This document shows, piece by piece, positions 1 to 8,148 of a stretch of DNA of 64,000 nucleotides (position 1 is the first letter of the stretch; each line of letters starts with the position of its first letter). The notes under the pieces were generated by a model. The model saw only the letters and a list, made by a program, of their open reading frames with translations. It had not been told where the DNA came from and did not search any database. Source of the DNA: Propionicimonas sp020161015 (lineage in GTDB: Bacteria > Actinomycetota > Actinomycetes > Propionibacteriales > Propionibacteriaceae); the NCBI RefSeq assembly GCF_964266745.1, contig NZ_CAXWGX010000001.1, positions 372,001-436,000 on the forward strand, in the 5' to 3' direction. The position numbers and the translations under genes are program-made.

Positions 1-470
1 TGGACGCGGGCTCGCTGCGGGTGCGGCCGCAGGTCGCAGGGCTCACCATCAGCAACGGCCTGGGCTGGAGCCCGGACGCCGCCACGATGTACCTCAACGA
101 CTCCGGGACGTCGACGACCTGGGCGTTCGACTACGACCCGCTGGAGGGCCCGTCGGGCCGCAGGGAGTTCGCCACCGGGGGACCCGGCGTCCCCGACGGG
201 CTGTGCGTGGACGCCGACGGCGGCGTCTGGGTGGCCCGCTACGCCGGGCACGTCGTCCAGCGCCACGACCCGGACGGGACGGTGTCGGCCGTGATCGAGG
301 TCCCCTGCTCGCGGCCGACCGCCTGCTGCTTCGGCGGCGACGACCTCGGCACGCTGTTCATCACGACCACGCGGGAGGGCCTGGCCGAGGACGCGGAGCC
401 GGAGGCCGGTTCGGTGTTCGCCGTGCGGCCCGGGGTGACGGGCCTGCCCACGGCGGGTTTCGCCGGCTGA
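1..470 (+). CDS. SMP-30/gluconolactonase/LRE family protein, C-terminal part
   Basis: Partial gene: the reading frame is already open at the window edge (codon phase starts at base 3), so the true start lies outside. The visible part is about 156 residues of a six-bladed beta-propeller sugar lactonase or regucalcin-like esterase. Family marks are ISNGLGWSPD (the metal-binding Asn of the family) and GVPDGLCVDADGGVWVA (the conserved Asp and the typical D-A-D-G-G-V-W strand), followed by a blade ending in LFITTTRE. The family hydrolyses sugar lactones using a divalent metal in the cytoplasm. It is followed by a 312-bp gap and is probably not part of the EPS locus. Family assignment is secure; substrate is unknown. 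Confidence 0.85.
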   Translation, partial: DAGSLRVRPQVAGLTISNGLGWSPDAATMYLNDSGTSTTWAFDYDPLEGPSGRREFATGGPGVPDGLCVDADGGVWVARYAGHVVQRHDPDGTVSAVIEVPCSRPTACCFGGDDLGTLFITTTREGLAEDAEPEAGSVFAVRPGVTGLPTAGFAG

Positions 471-782
471 GGTCCACCGCCGTACCGGGAGCGATACGAA
501 ATCGCCCACCACGAGTGGTATGAATTCTGAGAGCCCCCGCGACACCAGCCCGCATGGCGCCGCGTTCACCCTGCGCCCGGCAAAACCCGCTGACTAGGCC
601 AGTCTTCCGATGGTCCGCCCCACGGACGGCCGCTGCGCCCGCTCCGGGGGCGGCGAACCGGCCGTCTCGTCCCGGGCCCAAGCTGAGAAACCGCTGATAT
701 TCTCTTGGTCGGACCGTGACCCCCCTCACCGGCCCGCACGACCCCCTGGTTCGTCACCCCCACCGAAGTTCAGGAGTTCACC
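471..782 (+). promoter_or_regulatory. Intergenic leader of the first metallophosphoesterase
   Basis: This gap holds no convincing ORF. It contains ATTCTGAGAG at 524-533, GCTGAGAAA at 682-690 and ATATTCTC at 697-704; related strings occur upstream of other secreted-protein genes in this locus. TATTCT (699-704) is a plausible -10 box, but no good -35 is visible. A C-rich leader with short C runs follows and ends in a possible purine-rich ribosome site (aggag) before the ATG at 783. Promoter assignment is inference. Confidence 0.35.
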
Positions 783-2378
783 ATGCGTTCCTCCGTCCGC
801 CGGGCCCTCGGCCTTCTCGCCGGCGCCACCGCAGCAGTGGGCGGCCTCGTGGCCGTCACCCCCACGAGTGCTGCGGCCACCGATTTCTGCTCGACCACCA
901 CCGTCCCCGTCTACCGGACGATCAATCCGACCCGCGGCGGCAACGACCTCCTCACCCGCTGGCAGGGCGAGTCGACCGGGTCGGCGAAATACGGCTTCAC
1001 CGACAACAGGGGCGTCTTCGGCGGCGCCTCGCCGGTCGCCGGAAGCGGGCTCACCCCGGTCACCCGCCTGTACAACGCCAAGAACGCCGACTTCGTGTGG
1101 CTGACCACCCCGGCGCAGATCACCGCGGCCAAGTCGGTCGGCTACCAGGTCGTGTCGGTCGACTTCTACGCCCCGACAGCGTCCAGCCGCTGCACCGTCG
1201 CCGTCCACCGCTTCAAGATGGGCGTCCACCGGCGCAACGCCTGGGACGCCACCGAGCGCGCCAACCTGATCGCCCAGGGCTGGACGGACTCCGGCGTGAG
1301 CTTCTACCTGCGCAAGCCGGGAACCACCGTGGCCGCCGCTGCCCCCGCCCCCACGGCGAGCGCGACGGCCACCACCGCCACCGCCTCCCCCACCGCGACC
1401 GCCTCCCAGAGCAGCGGCAGCAACTCGGTGGCCTCCACCGGCGACACGTTCGGGTTGGCGGTGATTCCGGACACCCAGGCCGAGACGAACAACACCGCGA
1501 ACACCCCGTTCCTGAACCGGGTCAACTGGATGGTGGCCAACAAGGACACCTACAAGCTGCGCTACGTCCTGCACACCGGCGACATGACCAACTGGGGCTG
1601 GCTCGACACCGGCCAGCTCACCCGCGCCAAGGCCGCCATGGACGTCCTCACCAAGGCCGGGCTCCCCTGGGCCGCCACCATCGGCAACCACGACACCCGC
1701 GCCGTCGGCTGGAACGGCGTCGCCGGCTCCACCGGCTACGGCGGCTCCGCCTACGCCATGAACCCCGAATGCCCCACCCGCCTCGGCGACGCCGCATGCA
1801 AGTCCTGGCTGCTCGTGCGCGACACCGACGAGTTCAACAAGACCTTCCCCCTCACCGGCATGGGCAACGTCGGCGGCGCCTACACCGCCGGCAAGGACGA
1901 CAACTACTGGACCACCTTCACCGCCAACAACACCAAGTGGCTCGTCCTCACCCTCGAACTGTGGCCCCGCACCGAGGTCGTCACCTGGGCCAAGAACGTC
2001 GTCGCCACCCACCCCGACCACAACGTCATCATCCAGACCCACCACTACCTCAACGGCGACGCCTCCATCTCCACCTCCAACGGCGGCTACGGCAACAACA
2101 GCCCCAAGTACCTCTACGACAACCTCATCTCCAAGTACCCCAACATCAAGCTCGTCTTCTCCGGCCACACCGGCGGCTTCGCCAGCCGCTCCGACAAGCC
2201 CAACGGCAACACCGTCGTCTCCTACCTCGGCAACGACCTCGGCGGACCCACCTACAACCCCGTCCGCATCCTCACCATCAACACCACCACCGGCACCATC
2301 ACCAGCACCGTCCACGACCCCATCCACAACAAGACCGCCGGCACCCCCACCACCCACACCATCACCATCATCCGCTAG
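783..2378 (+). CDS. Secreted DUF5648-metallophosphoesterase
   Basis: 531 residues. Residues 1-30 are a Sec-type signal peptide. Residues about 36-178 look like a DUF5648 beta-rich module (VYRTINPTRGGNDLLTRW, then the RLYNAKNADFVWLTT repeat), a fold often attached to secreted hydrolases. A low-complexity Ala/Thr/Pro linker covers about 179-220. The C-terminal calcineurin-like phosphoesterase domain (about 221-531) carries PDTQ, HTGDMTNWG, IGNHD, QTHHY and SGHTG metal-ligand motifs; the first motif is the DxQ variant rather than DxH. The catalytic half is identical at DNA level to that of the gene at 3401. It lies at the left end of the EPS locus, so a role in modifying phosphorylated polymer or matrix is plausible but unproven. 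Confidence 0.85.
   Translation: MRSSVRRALGLLAGATAAVGGLVAVTPTSAAATDFCSTTTVPVYRTINPTRGGNDLLTRWQGESTGSAKYGFTDNRGVFGGASPVAGSGLTPVTRLYNAKNADFVWLTTPAQITAAKSVGYQVVSVDFYAPTASSRCTVAVHRFKMGVHRRNAWDATERANLIAQGWTDSGVSFYLRKPGTTVAAAAPAPTASATATTATASPTATASQSSGSNSVASTGDTFGLAVIPDTQAETNNTANTPFLNRVNWMVANKDTYKLRYVLHTGDMTNWGWLDTGQLTRAKAAMDVLTKAGLPWAATIGNHDTRAVGWNGVAGSTGYGGSAYAMNPECPTRLGDAACKSWLLVRDTDEFNKTFPLTGMGNVGGAYTAGKDDNYWTTFTANNTKWLVLTLELWPRTEVVTWAKNVVATHPDHNVIIQTHHYLNGDASISTSNGGYGNNSPKYLYDNLISKYPNIKLVFSGHTGGFASRSDKPNGNTVVSYLGNDLGGPTYNPVRILTINTTTGTITSTVHDPIHNKTAGTPTTHTITIIR
1443..2372 (+). repeat. Perfect 930-bp direct repeat, copy 1 (phosphoesterase cassette)
   Basis: Bases 1443-2372 match 4103-5032 at a constant offset of 2660 with no difference seen. 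Identity breaks exactly at the base before the shared GACACGTTCGGG and two bases into the last-but-one codon (Arg here, Gly in copy 2). It encodes the whole phosphoesterase domain. Sequence composition inside is dominated by C-ending codons, unlike the flanks. Confidence 0.95.
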
Positions 2379-2388
2379 GTTCGTCGAC

Positions 2389-3249
2389 GTGCGGCGGCGC
2401 CTGATCGTGGCCAGCAGGCCACTCCACGGGCTCGGCAACCGGGTACGCCTGGTGCTGAGCGGTCAGGTGCTCGCCCTCGCCGAGGATCGCGAGTTCGCCT
2501 ACTACTGGCCGGTGGGCCGGGGCTTCGGCGCCCGGCTCACCGACCTGTGGGAGTACCGGGCGTCCCTGCCGGCAGCGGTGGACGTCGCCCTCCGCGCCGT
2601 GGCACCGTTCCGGGACCCCGCCACACTCCTGGCCGACCCGGCGGCGAAGGACCTCCCGATCTGGCACCTGCGCAGCGGCAGCGCCCTGCCGCTGCCGCCG
2701 GGGGTGGGCCCCTGGTACGAGTCGTTCGCCGACCTCCCCCTGCGGCCGGCCCTCGCGGACGCGGTCCGCTCGCTGCACGCCCGCGAGTTCGGCTCCGCGC
2801 CGTACGTCGGGGTGATGGTGCGGGCCCACCAGAACGCGCACGACCTCACCAAGCTGCACTCGCCGCTGTCGTGGTACGTCGGACGCATGCGTGAACTCGT
2901 GGCCGAGCACGGCGACCTGCGCTTCTACCTCTCCTGCGACACCGCCGAGGCCGAGGGCGAGTTGCGCCGGTTGTTCCCGGGCTCGGTGAGCCTGCCGAAG
3001 ACGGGTGGCTACAACACCCGGCAGGCGATCGTCGAGGCGGTCACGGACACCTACCTGCTGGCCTCCTCCAGCCACATCCTCGGGCCGCACCACTCCAGCT
3101 TTCCCGAGCTGGCACACCTGCTCACCCTGCGCCAGGTGCCGCTCGAGACGTCTGTCGGCGAGTCCTACGCCGAGGTGCGCCCTCAGCTTGCTCTCAGCAT
3201 CGCGACCGACCCGGTCACCCCTCGCCACCGCACGCCGGTGGGGGTCTGA
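2389..3249 (+). CDS. NodZ/fucosyltransferase-like glycosyltransferase (putative)
   Basis: 286 residues from a GTG 10 bp after the phosphoesterase stop, so probably translated from the same message. The N-terminus HGLGNRVRLVLSGQVLA followed by FAYYWPVG and LTDLWEY resembles the donor-binding start of the NodZ/alpha-1,6-fucosyltransferase (GT23-like) superfamily. The C-terminal half has FYLSCDTAEAE and LLASSSHILGPHHSSFPELA, which match the 'tDs...sSFs..A' region of that group. The HxRR motif of classical NodZ is not obvious; VMVRAHQNAHD occupies the equivalent place. It is likely an EPS sugar transferase in the cytoplasm. It sits between two identical 930-bp repeats, so recombination could delete it. 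The assignment rests on pattern only. Confidence 0.55.
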   Translation: MRRRLIVASRPLHGLGNRVRLVLSGQVLALAEDREFAYYWPVGRGFGARLTDLWEYRASLPAAVDVALRAVAPFRDPATLLADPAAKDLPIWHLRSGSALPLPPGVGPWYESFADLPLRPALADAVRSLHAREFGSAPYVGVMVRAHQNAHDLTKLHSPLSWYVGRMRELVAEHGDLRFYLSCDTAEAEGELRRLFPGSVSLPKTGGYNTRQAIVEAVTDTYLLASSSHILGPHHSSFPELAHLLTLRQVPLETSVGESYAEVRPQLALSIATDPVTPRHRTPVGV

Positions 3250-3332
3250 GCGTGCCCGGGGGCGACCGTCCGCGGCGGTGTCACCCGTCCGGGGAATTGC
3301 CATCATGGTCGTTGAACGTTCACAATATTCTC

Positions 3333-3350
3333 AGCTTTTGGGGGGAAGCT
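3333..3350 (+). promoter_or_regulatory. Leader hairpin with G6 loop upstream of second phosphoesterase
   Basis: AGCTT (3333-3337) and AAGCT (3346-3350) can pair around the loop TTGGGGGG. It directly follows ATATTCTCAGC (3325-3335), a possible -10 region, so the hairpin would lie at or near the 5' end of the mRNA, about 50 nt before the ATG at 3401. Similar G6-loop inverted repeats precede several other EPS genes in this window. Confidence 0.45.
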
Positions 3351-3400
3351 CGCCCGGACGACCGTCCAGGCGCCTGCAGAACGCGAGCCAGGAGCCACCC

Positions 3401-5038
3401 ATGAGCCGTGTTTCCCCCCACAGCCCCCGAGGCGTCGCCGCGCGGCGATCACGCCTGGTGCGCTCGCTGGTCTCCGTTGCGGGTGTGCTGCTGCTGACGC
3501 TGGGCCTCGTGCCGTCGGTCGCGTCCGCCGCCACCCCGAGGACCCTCACCCTGACGGCCGGCACCTCCGCCTGGTCGACGCTGACCGGCAAGCGGACCAG
3601 CTCGGTCGCCTCCCTCGACGTCACCGTGCCCGCCACCCTGCCGGTCAGCACCGGCATCCAGTTCCGGGGCTCGCACTCCTCCGGCTACCGCGCGAAGCTC
3701 ACCATCTCCGCCGAGGGCGCCGTGACCGCAGCCGTGGCCCGCGTCCGCTCCGGCAGCGAGACCTCGCTCGCGACCGCCGACCTCGGCCTGACCGTCGCCG
3801 CCGGCGAGACCGTCCACTTCCAGAGCGCCGTGGTGGCGAAGTCGACCGTCAAGGTCTACCTGCGCGCGTGGAAGGACGGCGCAGCGAAGCCGGCGTCCTG
3901 GCAGCTCGTGGCCAAGGACTCCTCCAGCAAGCGGTTCAAGAGCTCCGGCCGCACCTACCTGTGGGCGCAGTCCCCCACCGCCCAGACCCTCAGCTACGGG
4001 ACGGTCACGGTCTCCTCCTACACCGCGGCGAAGGCCGCGGCCGTCGGCGTCACCGCCGTCGCCGCGGCGACCTCGACCCCCACCCCGCCGGCGTCCGCGG
4101 AGGACACGTTCGGGTTGGCGGTGATTCCGGACACCCAGGCCGAGACGAACAACACCGCGAACACCCCGTTCCTGAACCGGGTCAACTGGATGGTGGCCAA
4201 CAAGGACACCTACAAGCTGCGCTACGTCCTGCACACCGGCGACATGACCAACTGGGGCTGGCTCGACACCGGCCAGCTCACCCGCGCCAAGGCCGCCATG
4301 GACGTCCTCACCAAGGCCGGGCTCCCCTGGGCCGCCACCATCGGCAACCACGACACCCGCGCCGTCGGCTGGAACGGCGTCGCCGGCTCCACCGGCTACG
4401 GCGGCTCCGCCTACGCCATGAACCCCGAATGCCCCACCCGCCTCGGCGACGCCGCATGCAAGTCCTGGCTGCTCGTGCGCGACACCGACGAGTTCAACAA
4501 GACCTTCCCCCTCACCGGCATGGGCAACGTCGGCGGCGCCTACACCGCCGGCAAGGACGACAACTACTGGACCACCTTCACCGCCAACAACACCAAGTGG
4601 CTCGTCCTCACCCTCGAACTGTGGCCCCGCACCGAGGTCGTCACCTGGGCCAAGAACGTCGTCGCCACCCACCCCGACCACAACGTCATCATCCAGACCC
4701 ACCACTACCTCAACGGCGACGCCTCCATCTCCACCTCCAACGGCGGCTACGGCAACAACAGCCCCAAGTACCTCTACGACAACCTCATCTCCAAGTACCC
4801 CAACATCAAGCTCGTCTTCTCCGGCCACACCGGCGGCTTCGCCAGCCGCTCCGACAAGCCCAACGGCAACACCGTCGTCTCCTACCTCGGCAACGACCTC
4901 GGCGGACCCACCTACAACCCCGTCCGCATCCTCACCATCAACACCACCACCGGCACCATCACCAGCACCGTCCACGACCCCATCCACAACAAGACCGCCG
5001 GCACCCCCACCACCCACACCATCACCATCATCGGCTGA
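3401..5038 (+). CDS. Secreted jelly-roll-metallophosphoesterase
   Basis: 545 residues from the ATG at 3401, chosen because it has a GGAG ribosome site 7 bp upstream and starts a clear signal peptide ending near VASA-AT (residues 1-42); longer upstream frames lack one. Residues about 45-205 form a beta-rich module (GYRAKLTIS, GAVTAAVARV, LRAWKDG, PASWQLVAKD) related to the C-terminal modules of the beta-helix protein at 23349 and the giant PKD protein. After a short Thr/Pro linker the phosphoesterase domain (about 235-545) is identical to that at 783-2378, with PDTQ, HTGD, GNHD, QTHH and GHTG motifs. It probably acts outside the cell on the same bond as its twin but is targeted by a different binding module. 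Confidence 0.87.
   Translation: MSRVSPHSPRGVAARRSRLVRSLVSVAGVLLLTLGLVPSVASAATPRTLTLTAGTSAWSTLTGKRTSSVASLDVTVPATLPVSTGIQFRGSHSSGYRAKLTISAEGAVTAAVARVRSGSETSLATADLGLTVAAGETVHFQSAVVAKSTVKVYLRAWKDGAAKPASWQLVAKDSSSKRFKSSGRTYLWAQSPTAQTLSYGTVTVSSYTAAKAAAVGVTAVAAATSTPTPPASAEDTFGLAVIPDTQAETNNTANTPFLNRVNWMVANKDTYKLRYVLHTGDMTNWGWLDTGQLTRAKAAMDVLTKAGLPWAATIGNHDTRAVGWNGVAGSTGYGGSAYAMNPECPTRLGDAACKSWLLVRDTDEFNKTFPLTGMGNVGGAYTAGKDDNYWTTFTANNTKWLVLTLELWPRTEVVTWAKNVVATHPDHNVIIQTHHYLNGDASISTSNGGYGNNSPKYLYDNLISKYPNIKLVFSGHTGGFASRSDKPNGNTVVSYLGNDLGGPTYNPVRILTINTTTGTITSTVHDPIHNKTAGTPTTHTITIIG
4103..5032 (+). repeat. Perfect 930-bp direct repeat, copy 2 (phosphoesterase cassette)
   Basis: This is the second copy of the segment at 1443-2372, in the same orientation. 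The spacer (2373-4102, 1730 bp) carries the NodZ-like gene and the signal peptide plus N-terminal module of the second phosphoesterase. The absence of any silent difference implies very recent duplication or ongoing gene conversion. Confidence 0.95.
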
Positions 5039-5081
5039 GCCGTCCGGCCGGCGCCCGCACCCGTCCGACTAGGATCCCTGC

Positions 5082-6395
5082 ATGACGGCCGGCCAGCTCC
5101 AGCAGGTGCTCCTGCTGCTCGCGGTCGGGCTGGCCGGCCTGGTCGGGCTCGCGGTCTTCGTCCCACGGCCGCGATGGACGCTGGCGCTGTTCGGCATCGG
5201 CATCGCCGCCGTGCCGATCTGGGTGGGCGGCAACGTGCTGCCCTACGTCACCCCGCACATCGCCCTCGGCGCGCTCTGCGTCGTCTCGCTGGCGCTGGCG
5301 CCCGCGGGCGCGCACTCGCCGCGCGTGGGGCTGCTCTCGCGGATCCGGGCCTTCGACGTCGTCCTGCTCGTGCTGTTCGCCCTGGCCGTCGGCAGCTGGC
5401 TGCTCCGGGTGGTCAGCTTCGGGCAGGTGTACCTGGTCGCCACCTGGGGCCTGATGTACCTCGCCGGGCGCCTGGCCGGCATCAAGGTCGGGCTGCGCGC
5501 GACCGCCACGATGCTCGCGGTCATCTTCACGGTGGTCGCCGTCCTCGCCGTGGCCGAGTTCGCGACGGGCCGCAACCTGTGGCTCGAGTTCACCGGCAAC
5601 GGCACCAGCGCCTTCGCCGTGTGGGGGCCGCAGCAGTACCGCGGCAGCTACGTCCGGGCGGAGGGCGCTTTCGGCCACTCCATCGCCCTCGGCGCGAGCC
5701 TCGCCATCGCCATGGTGCTCACCTTCGCCAGCCGCCTGCGCACCGGCGCGAAGCTGGCCGCGGTCGGCGTGATGGCCGTGGCCCTCGTCCTCACCTTCAG
5801 CCGGATCGGCCTCATCACCGCGGCGATCGGGATCGCCCTCGTCATCCTGCGCTCGCCCTCGATGTCGCTGCGGCTGCGGGCGATCCTGCTCGGCCTGGCG
5901 GGCGTGGCGGTGCCGGTGGTGCTCCTGGTGGCCTCCGACGCGTTCGCGGAGGACAGCGGCGGCTACACCGACTCGGCGCTGTACCGGCTGTGGCTGTGGG
6001 ACGTGATCCCCGAACTCAAGCCCGTGGGCCAGTCCGACCTGGTCGTGCAGACGACGGACGGCACGTCCACCGTCGGCAGCTTCGGCTCGATCGACAGCGC
6101 CGTGATCCTGCACGCGGTGTCGAACGGCTGGGTGCCCGCCCTGATCCTGTGCGTGGCCTTCGCCATCGCCGCGCTGCGCCTGCTCCTGCGCGGCGGGGAC
6201 GAGGCACTGGCCACCGTCGTCGCCCTCATCCCGGCGTTCTTCACCGTCGCGCTGATCACGCAGTACGCGCACCTGGTGTGGTTCGTCGTCGGCCTCGCTG
6301 TGTCGGGTCTCGGCGTCGCCCCGACGGCCGGTGCGAAAGCAACCCCCGGTCTCGCCGCGCGCGAGCGTCCCGTGAGCCTTGCGGGGGTGGGTTAA
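5082..6395 (+). CDS. Wzy/O-antigen ligase-like EPS polymerase
   Basis: 437 residues, almost entirely hydrophobic with about 10-12 predicted membrane helices. A central periplasm-side loop holds the typical O-antigen ligase/polymerase signature region around YVRAEGAFGHSIALGASLAIA, followed by LTFSRIGLITAAIG. The C-terminal part has a second extracytoplasmic loop (about residues 285-345) and a final helix pair. The family joins lipid-linked repeat units outside the membrane or ligates glycans. It stands between the phosphoesterases and the Wzz/BY-kinase, as expected for a Wzy polymerase. A second family member lies at 44248. Polymerase is preferred over ligase because the locus is an EPS locus. 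Confidence 0.85.
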   Translation: MTAGQLQQVLLLLAVGLAGLVGLAVFVPRPRWTLALFGIGIAAVPIWVGGNVLPYVTPHIALGALCVVSLALAPAGAHSPRVGLLSRIRAFDVVLLVLFALAVGSWLLRVVSFGQVYLVATWGLMYLAGRLAGIKVGLRATATMLAVIFTVVAVLAVAEFATGRNLWLEFTGNGTSAFAVWGPQQYRGSYVRAEGAFGHSIALGASLAIAMVLTFASRLRTGAKLAAVGVMAVALVLTFSRIGLITAAIGIALVILRSPSMSLRLRAILLGLAGVAVPVVLLVASDAFAEDSGGYTDSALYRLWLWDVIPELKPVGQSDLVVQTTDGTSTVGSFGSIDSAVILHAVSNGWVPALILCVAFAIAALRLLLRGGDEALATVVALIPAFFTVALITQYAHLVWFVVGLAVSGLGVAPTAGAKATPGLAARERPVSLAGVG

Positions 6396-6405
6396 CTTGG
6401 TTGCC

Positions 6406-8103
6406 ATGTCGCGCTTGTCGTTCAGGACCCTGCTGCGCATCTGGCCCTGGGCGCTCGGCGGCGGGCTGATGGGAGCAGTGGTGGCCTACGGGCTGTCCCA
6501 GCTCGTCACCCCGCTGTACCAGTCGACGTCCGTGCTCTACTACGCACTGAGCTTCGGCAACACCGCCAGCGACCTGTCCCAGGGCTCCAGCTACACCGAG
6601 AGCCAGATGCTGTCGTTCGGCGAGCTGGTGACCTCCCAGCTCGTCCTCGACCGGGTGATCGAACGCGAGTCGCTGCCGCTGACCAGCCACGAGCTGGCCA
6701 ACCAGGTCTCCGTCGCCACGCCCCGCGGCACCATGATCATGCAGATCACCGTCTCGTCCGCGAGCCCGGAACTCGCCGCGCGCATCGCCAACGCGATCGC
6801 CGACGAGCAGCGCCAGGCGGTCGAGTCCATCGCACCGCGCAAGGAGTCCGGTGACTCGACCGTCACCGTCCGGCTGATCGAGGAGGGGGTCCCTGCGGCC
6901 TACGCCTACACCCCGAACACCCGGCTGAACATGCTGCTCGGCGGCTTCGTCGGGCTCATCCTGGTCGGCGGGATCGTCCTGCTGGTCCGCCTGCTCGACC
7001 AGCGCATCAAGTCCTCGGAGGACCTGAATCGGGTCACCCAGCGGCCGTTCCTCGGCGCGATCCGTGACATCGAGCAGGGCGAGGGCCAGGCGATGGTCAT
7101 GCTGCAGGACCCGACCAGCCTCGTGGCGGAGGACTTCCGGCAACTCCAGGCCAACCTGCGCTACGCCACGATGTCGAAGCAGCCGGTGGTGCTCGTCGTG
7201 TCGTCCGCGGTGTCGGGCGAGGGCAAGTCCACCATCGCGATCAACCTGGCCACCGTCCTGGCGGAGAGCGGGCAGAAGGTGCTCCTGATCGACGCCGACC
7301 TGCGGCGTCCCCGCGTCGCGGAGTACGCGCAGGTGGAGGGCTCGGTCGGGCTGACCGACGTGCTCGTCGGCCAGCAGACCCTCGCCGACGCCGTCCAGCC
7401 GCTGGGCGATTCCGGCGTCACGGTGCTCACCTCCGGCCCGATGCCGCCCAACCCGGGCGAGCTGCTCGGGTCGGCGGCCATGTCCGGCCTGCTCGCGCGG
7501 GCCTCGAGGGAGTACCCCACCGTGGTCGTCGACACCGCGCCGGTGCTCGCGGTGGCTGACGCGGCCATGATCACCCACAAGGCCGACGGCCTCGTGCTCG
7601 TCACCCGCAACCGCAAGACGACCACGACCTCGCTGGAGAAGTGCGTCGCCCAGCTCGACAGCGCAGGCGTGAACATCTTCGGCCTCGTGCTGAACGGTGC
7701 CCGCCGCGGCCGGGACAAGAACCTCAAGTACTACGAGTACACGCCCTCGCGGCAGCCGGGCAACCGACCGCACGCGACGCGGCCCGCCGCAGCGACGACC
7801 ACGGAGGTCGCCGACGCCGTGCACGCCCCGTCCGACGAGCCCACCCAGGTCTCGCTGTTCCCCGACGGCGCGGACGACCTCGCAGCGTCCGACGACCTGT
7901 CGCTGGACGACGGCGCCGACCTGGCGGTGGACGAGTGGGACGGCGCGGGCGAGCCGGGAGCGGACGACCCCATGGCCGAGGCGGACGAGTCCGCGGTAGG
8001 GTCGGACGAGCCGTCGGGTGAGGACGGGGCCGCGCAGGACACGGGGGAACGGCGGCCACGGTCCCGGCGGACCCAGGTGCTGAGCAAGGCGAGCGAGGGA
8101 TAG
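6406..8103 (+). CDS. Wzz/BY-kinase: chain-length regulator with tyrosine-kinase domain
   Basis: 565 residues from the ATG at 6406 (TTG codons at 6379 and 6397 are alternatives). Two membrane helices (WPWALGGGLMGAVVAYGL near the N-terminus and MLLGGFVGLILVGG near 172) flank an extracytoplasmic Wzz loop. The cytoplasmic domain is a CpsD/CapB-type BY-kinase: Walker A SGEGKST near 270, Walker A' VLLIDADLRRP near 292, and Walker B VVVDTAPVL near 374. The tail has a small tyrosine cluster (KYYEY) and then about 100 acidic, disordered residues ending in a basic stretch. BY-kinases control EPS polymerisation by autophosphorylation; the phosphatase in the next gene is the usual partner. Fusion of both domains is the normal actinobacterial arrangement. 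Confidence 0.9.
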   Translation: MSRLSFRTLLRIWPWALGGGLMGAVVAYGLSQLVTPLYQSTSVLYYALSFGNTASDLSQGSSYTESQMLSFGELVTSQLVLDRVIERESLPLTSHELANQVSVATPRGTMIMQITVSSASPELAARIANAIADEQRQAVESIAPRKESGDSTVTVRLIEEGVPAAYAYTPNTRLNMLLGGFVGLILVGGIVLLVRLLDQRIKSSEDLNRVTQRPFLGAIRDIEQGEGQAMVMLQDPTSLVAEDFRQLQANLRYATMSKQPVVLVVSSAVSGEGKSTIAINLATVLAESGQKVLLIDADLRRPRVAEYAQVEGSVGLTDVLVGQQTLADAVQPLGDSGVTVLTSGPMPPNPGELLGSAAMSGLLARASREYPTVVVDTAPVLAVADAAMITHKADGLVLVTRNRKTTTTSLEKCVAQLDSAGVNIFGLVLNGARRGRDKNLKYYEYTPSRQPGNRPHATRPAAATTTEVADAVHAPSDEPTQVSLFPDGADDLAASDDLSLDDGADLAVDEWDGAGEPGADDPMAEADESAVGSDEPSGEDGAAQDTGERRPRSRRTQVLSKASEG

Positions 8104-8148
8104 CCGCCCGGCACCACCGCATGACCGGCACGTGAGGGGGGCACAGCC

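Noticed and set aside
716..2404. His/Arg/Pro-rich frame overlapping the first phosphoesterase
   Set aside because: It arises from the C-ending codons of the real gene read one base out of frame.
3005..3400. Longer N-terminus for the second phosphoesterase
   Set aside because: The extra 132 codons overlap the previous gene and lack a signal peptide; ATG 3401 has a ribosome site and signal peptide.
1443..5032. Transposon or integron origin of the duplicated cassette
   Set aside because: No transposase, terminal inverted repeats, target duplication or attachment-like site was seen at the repeat ends.
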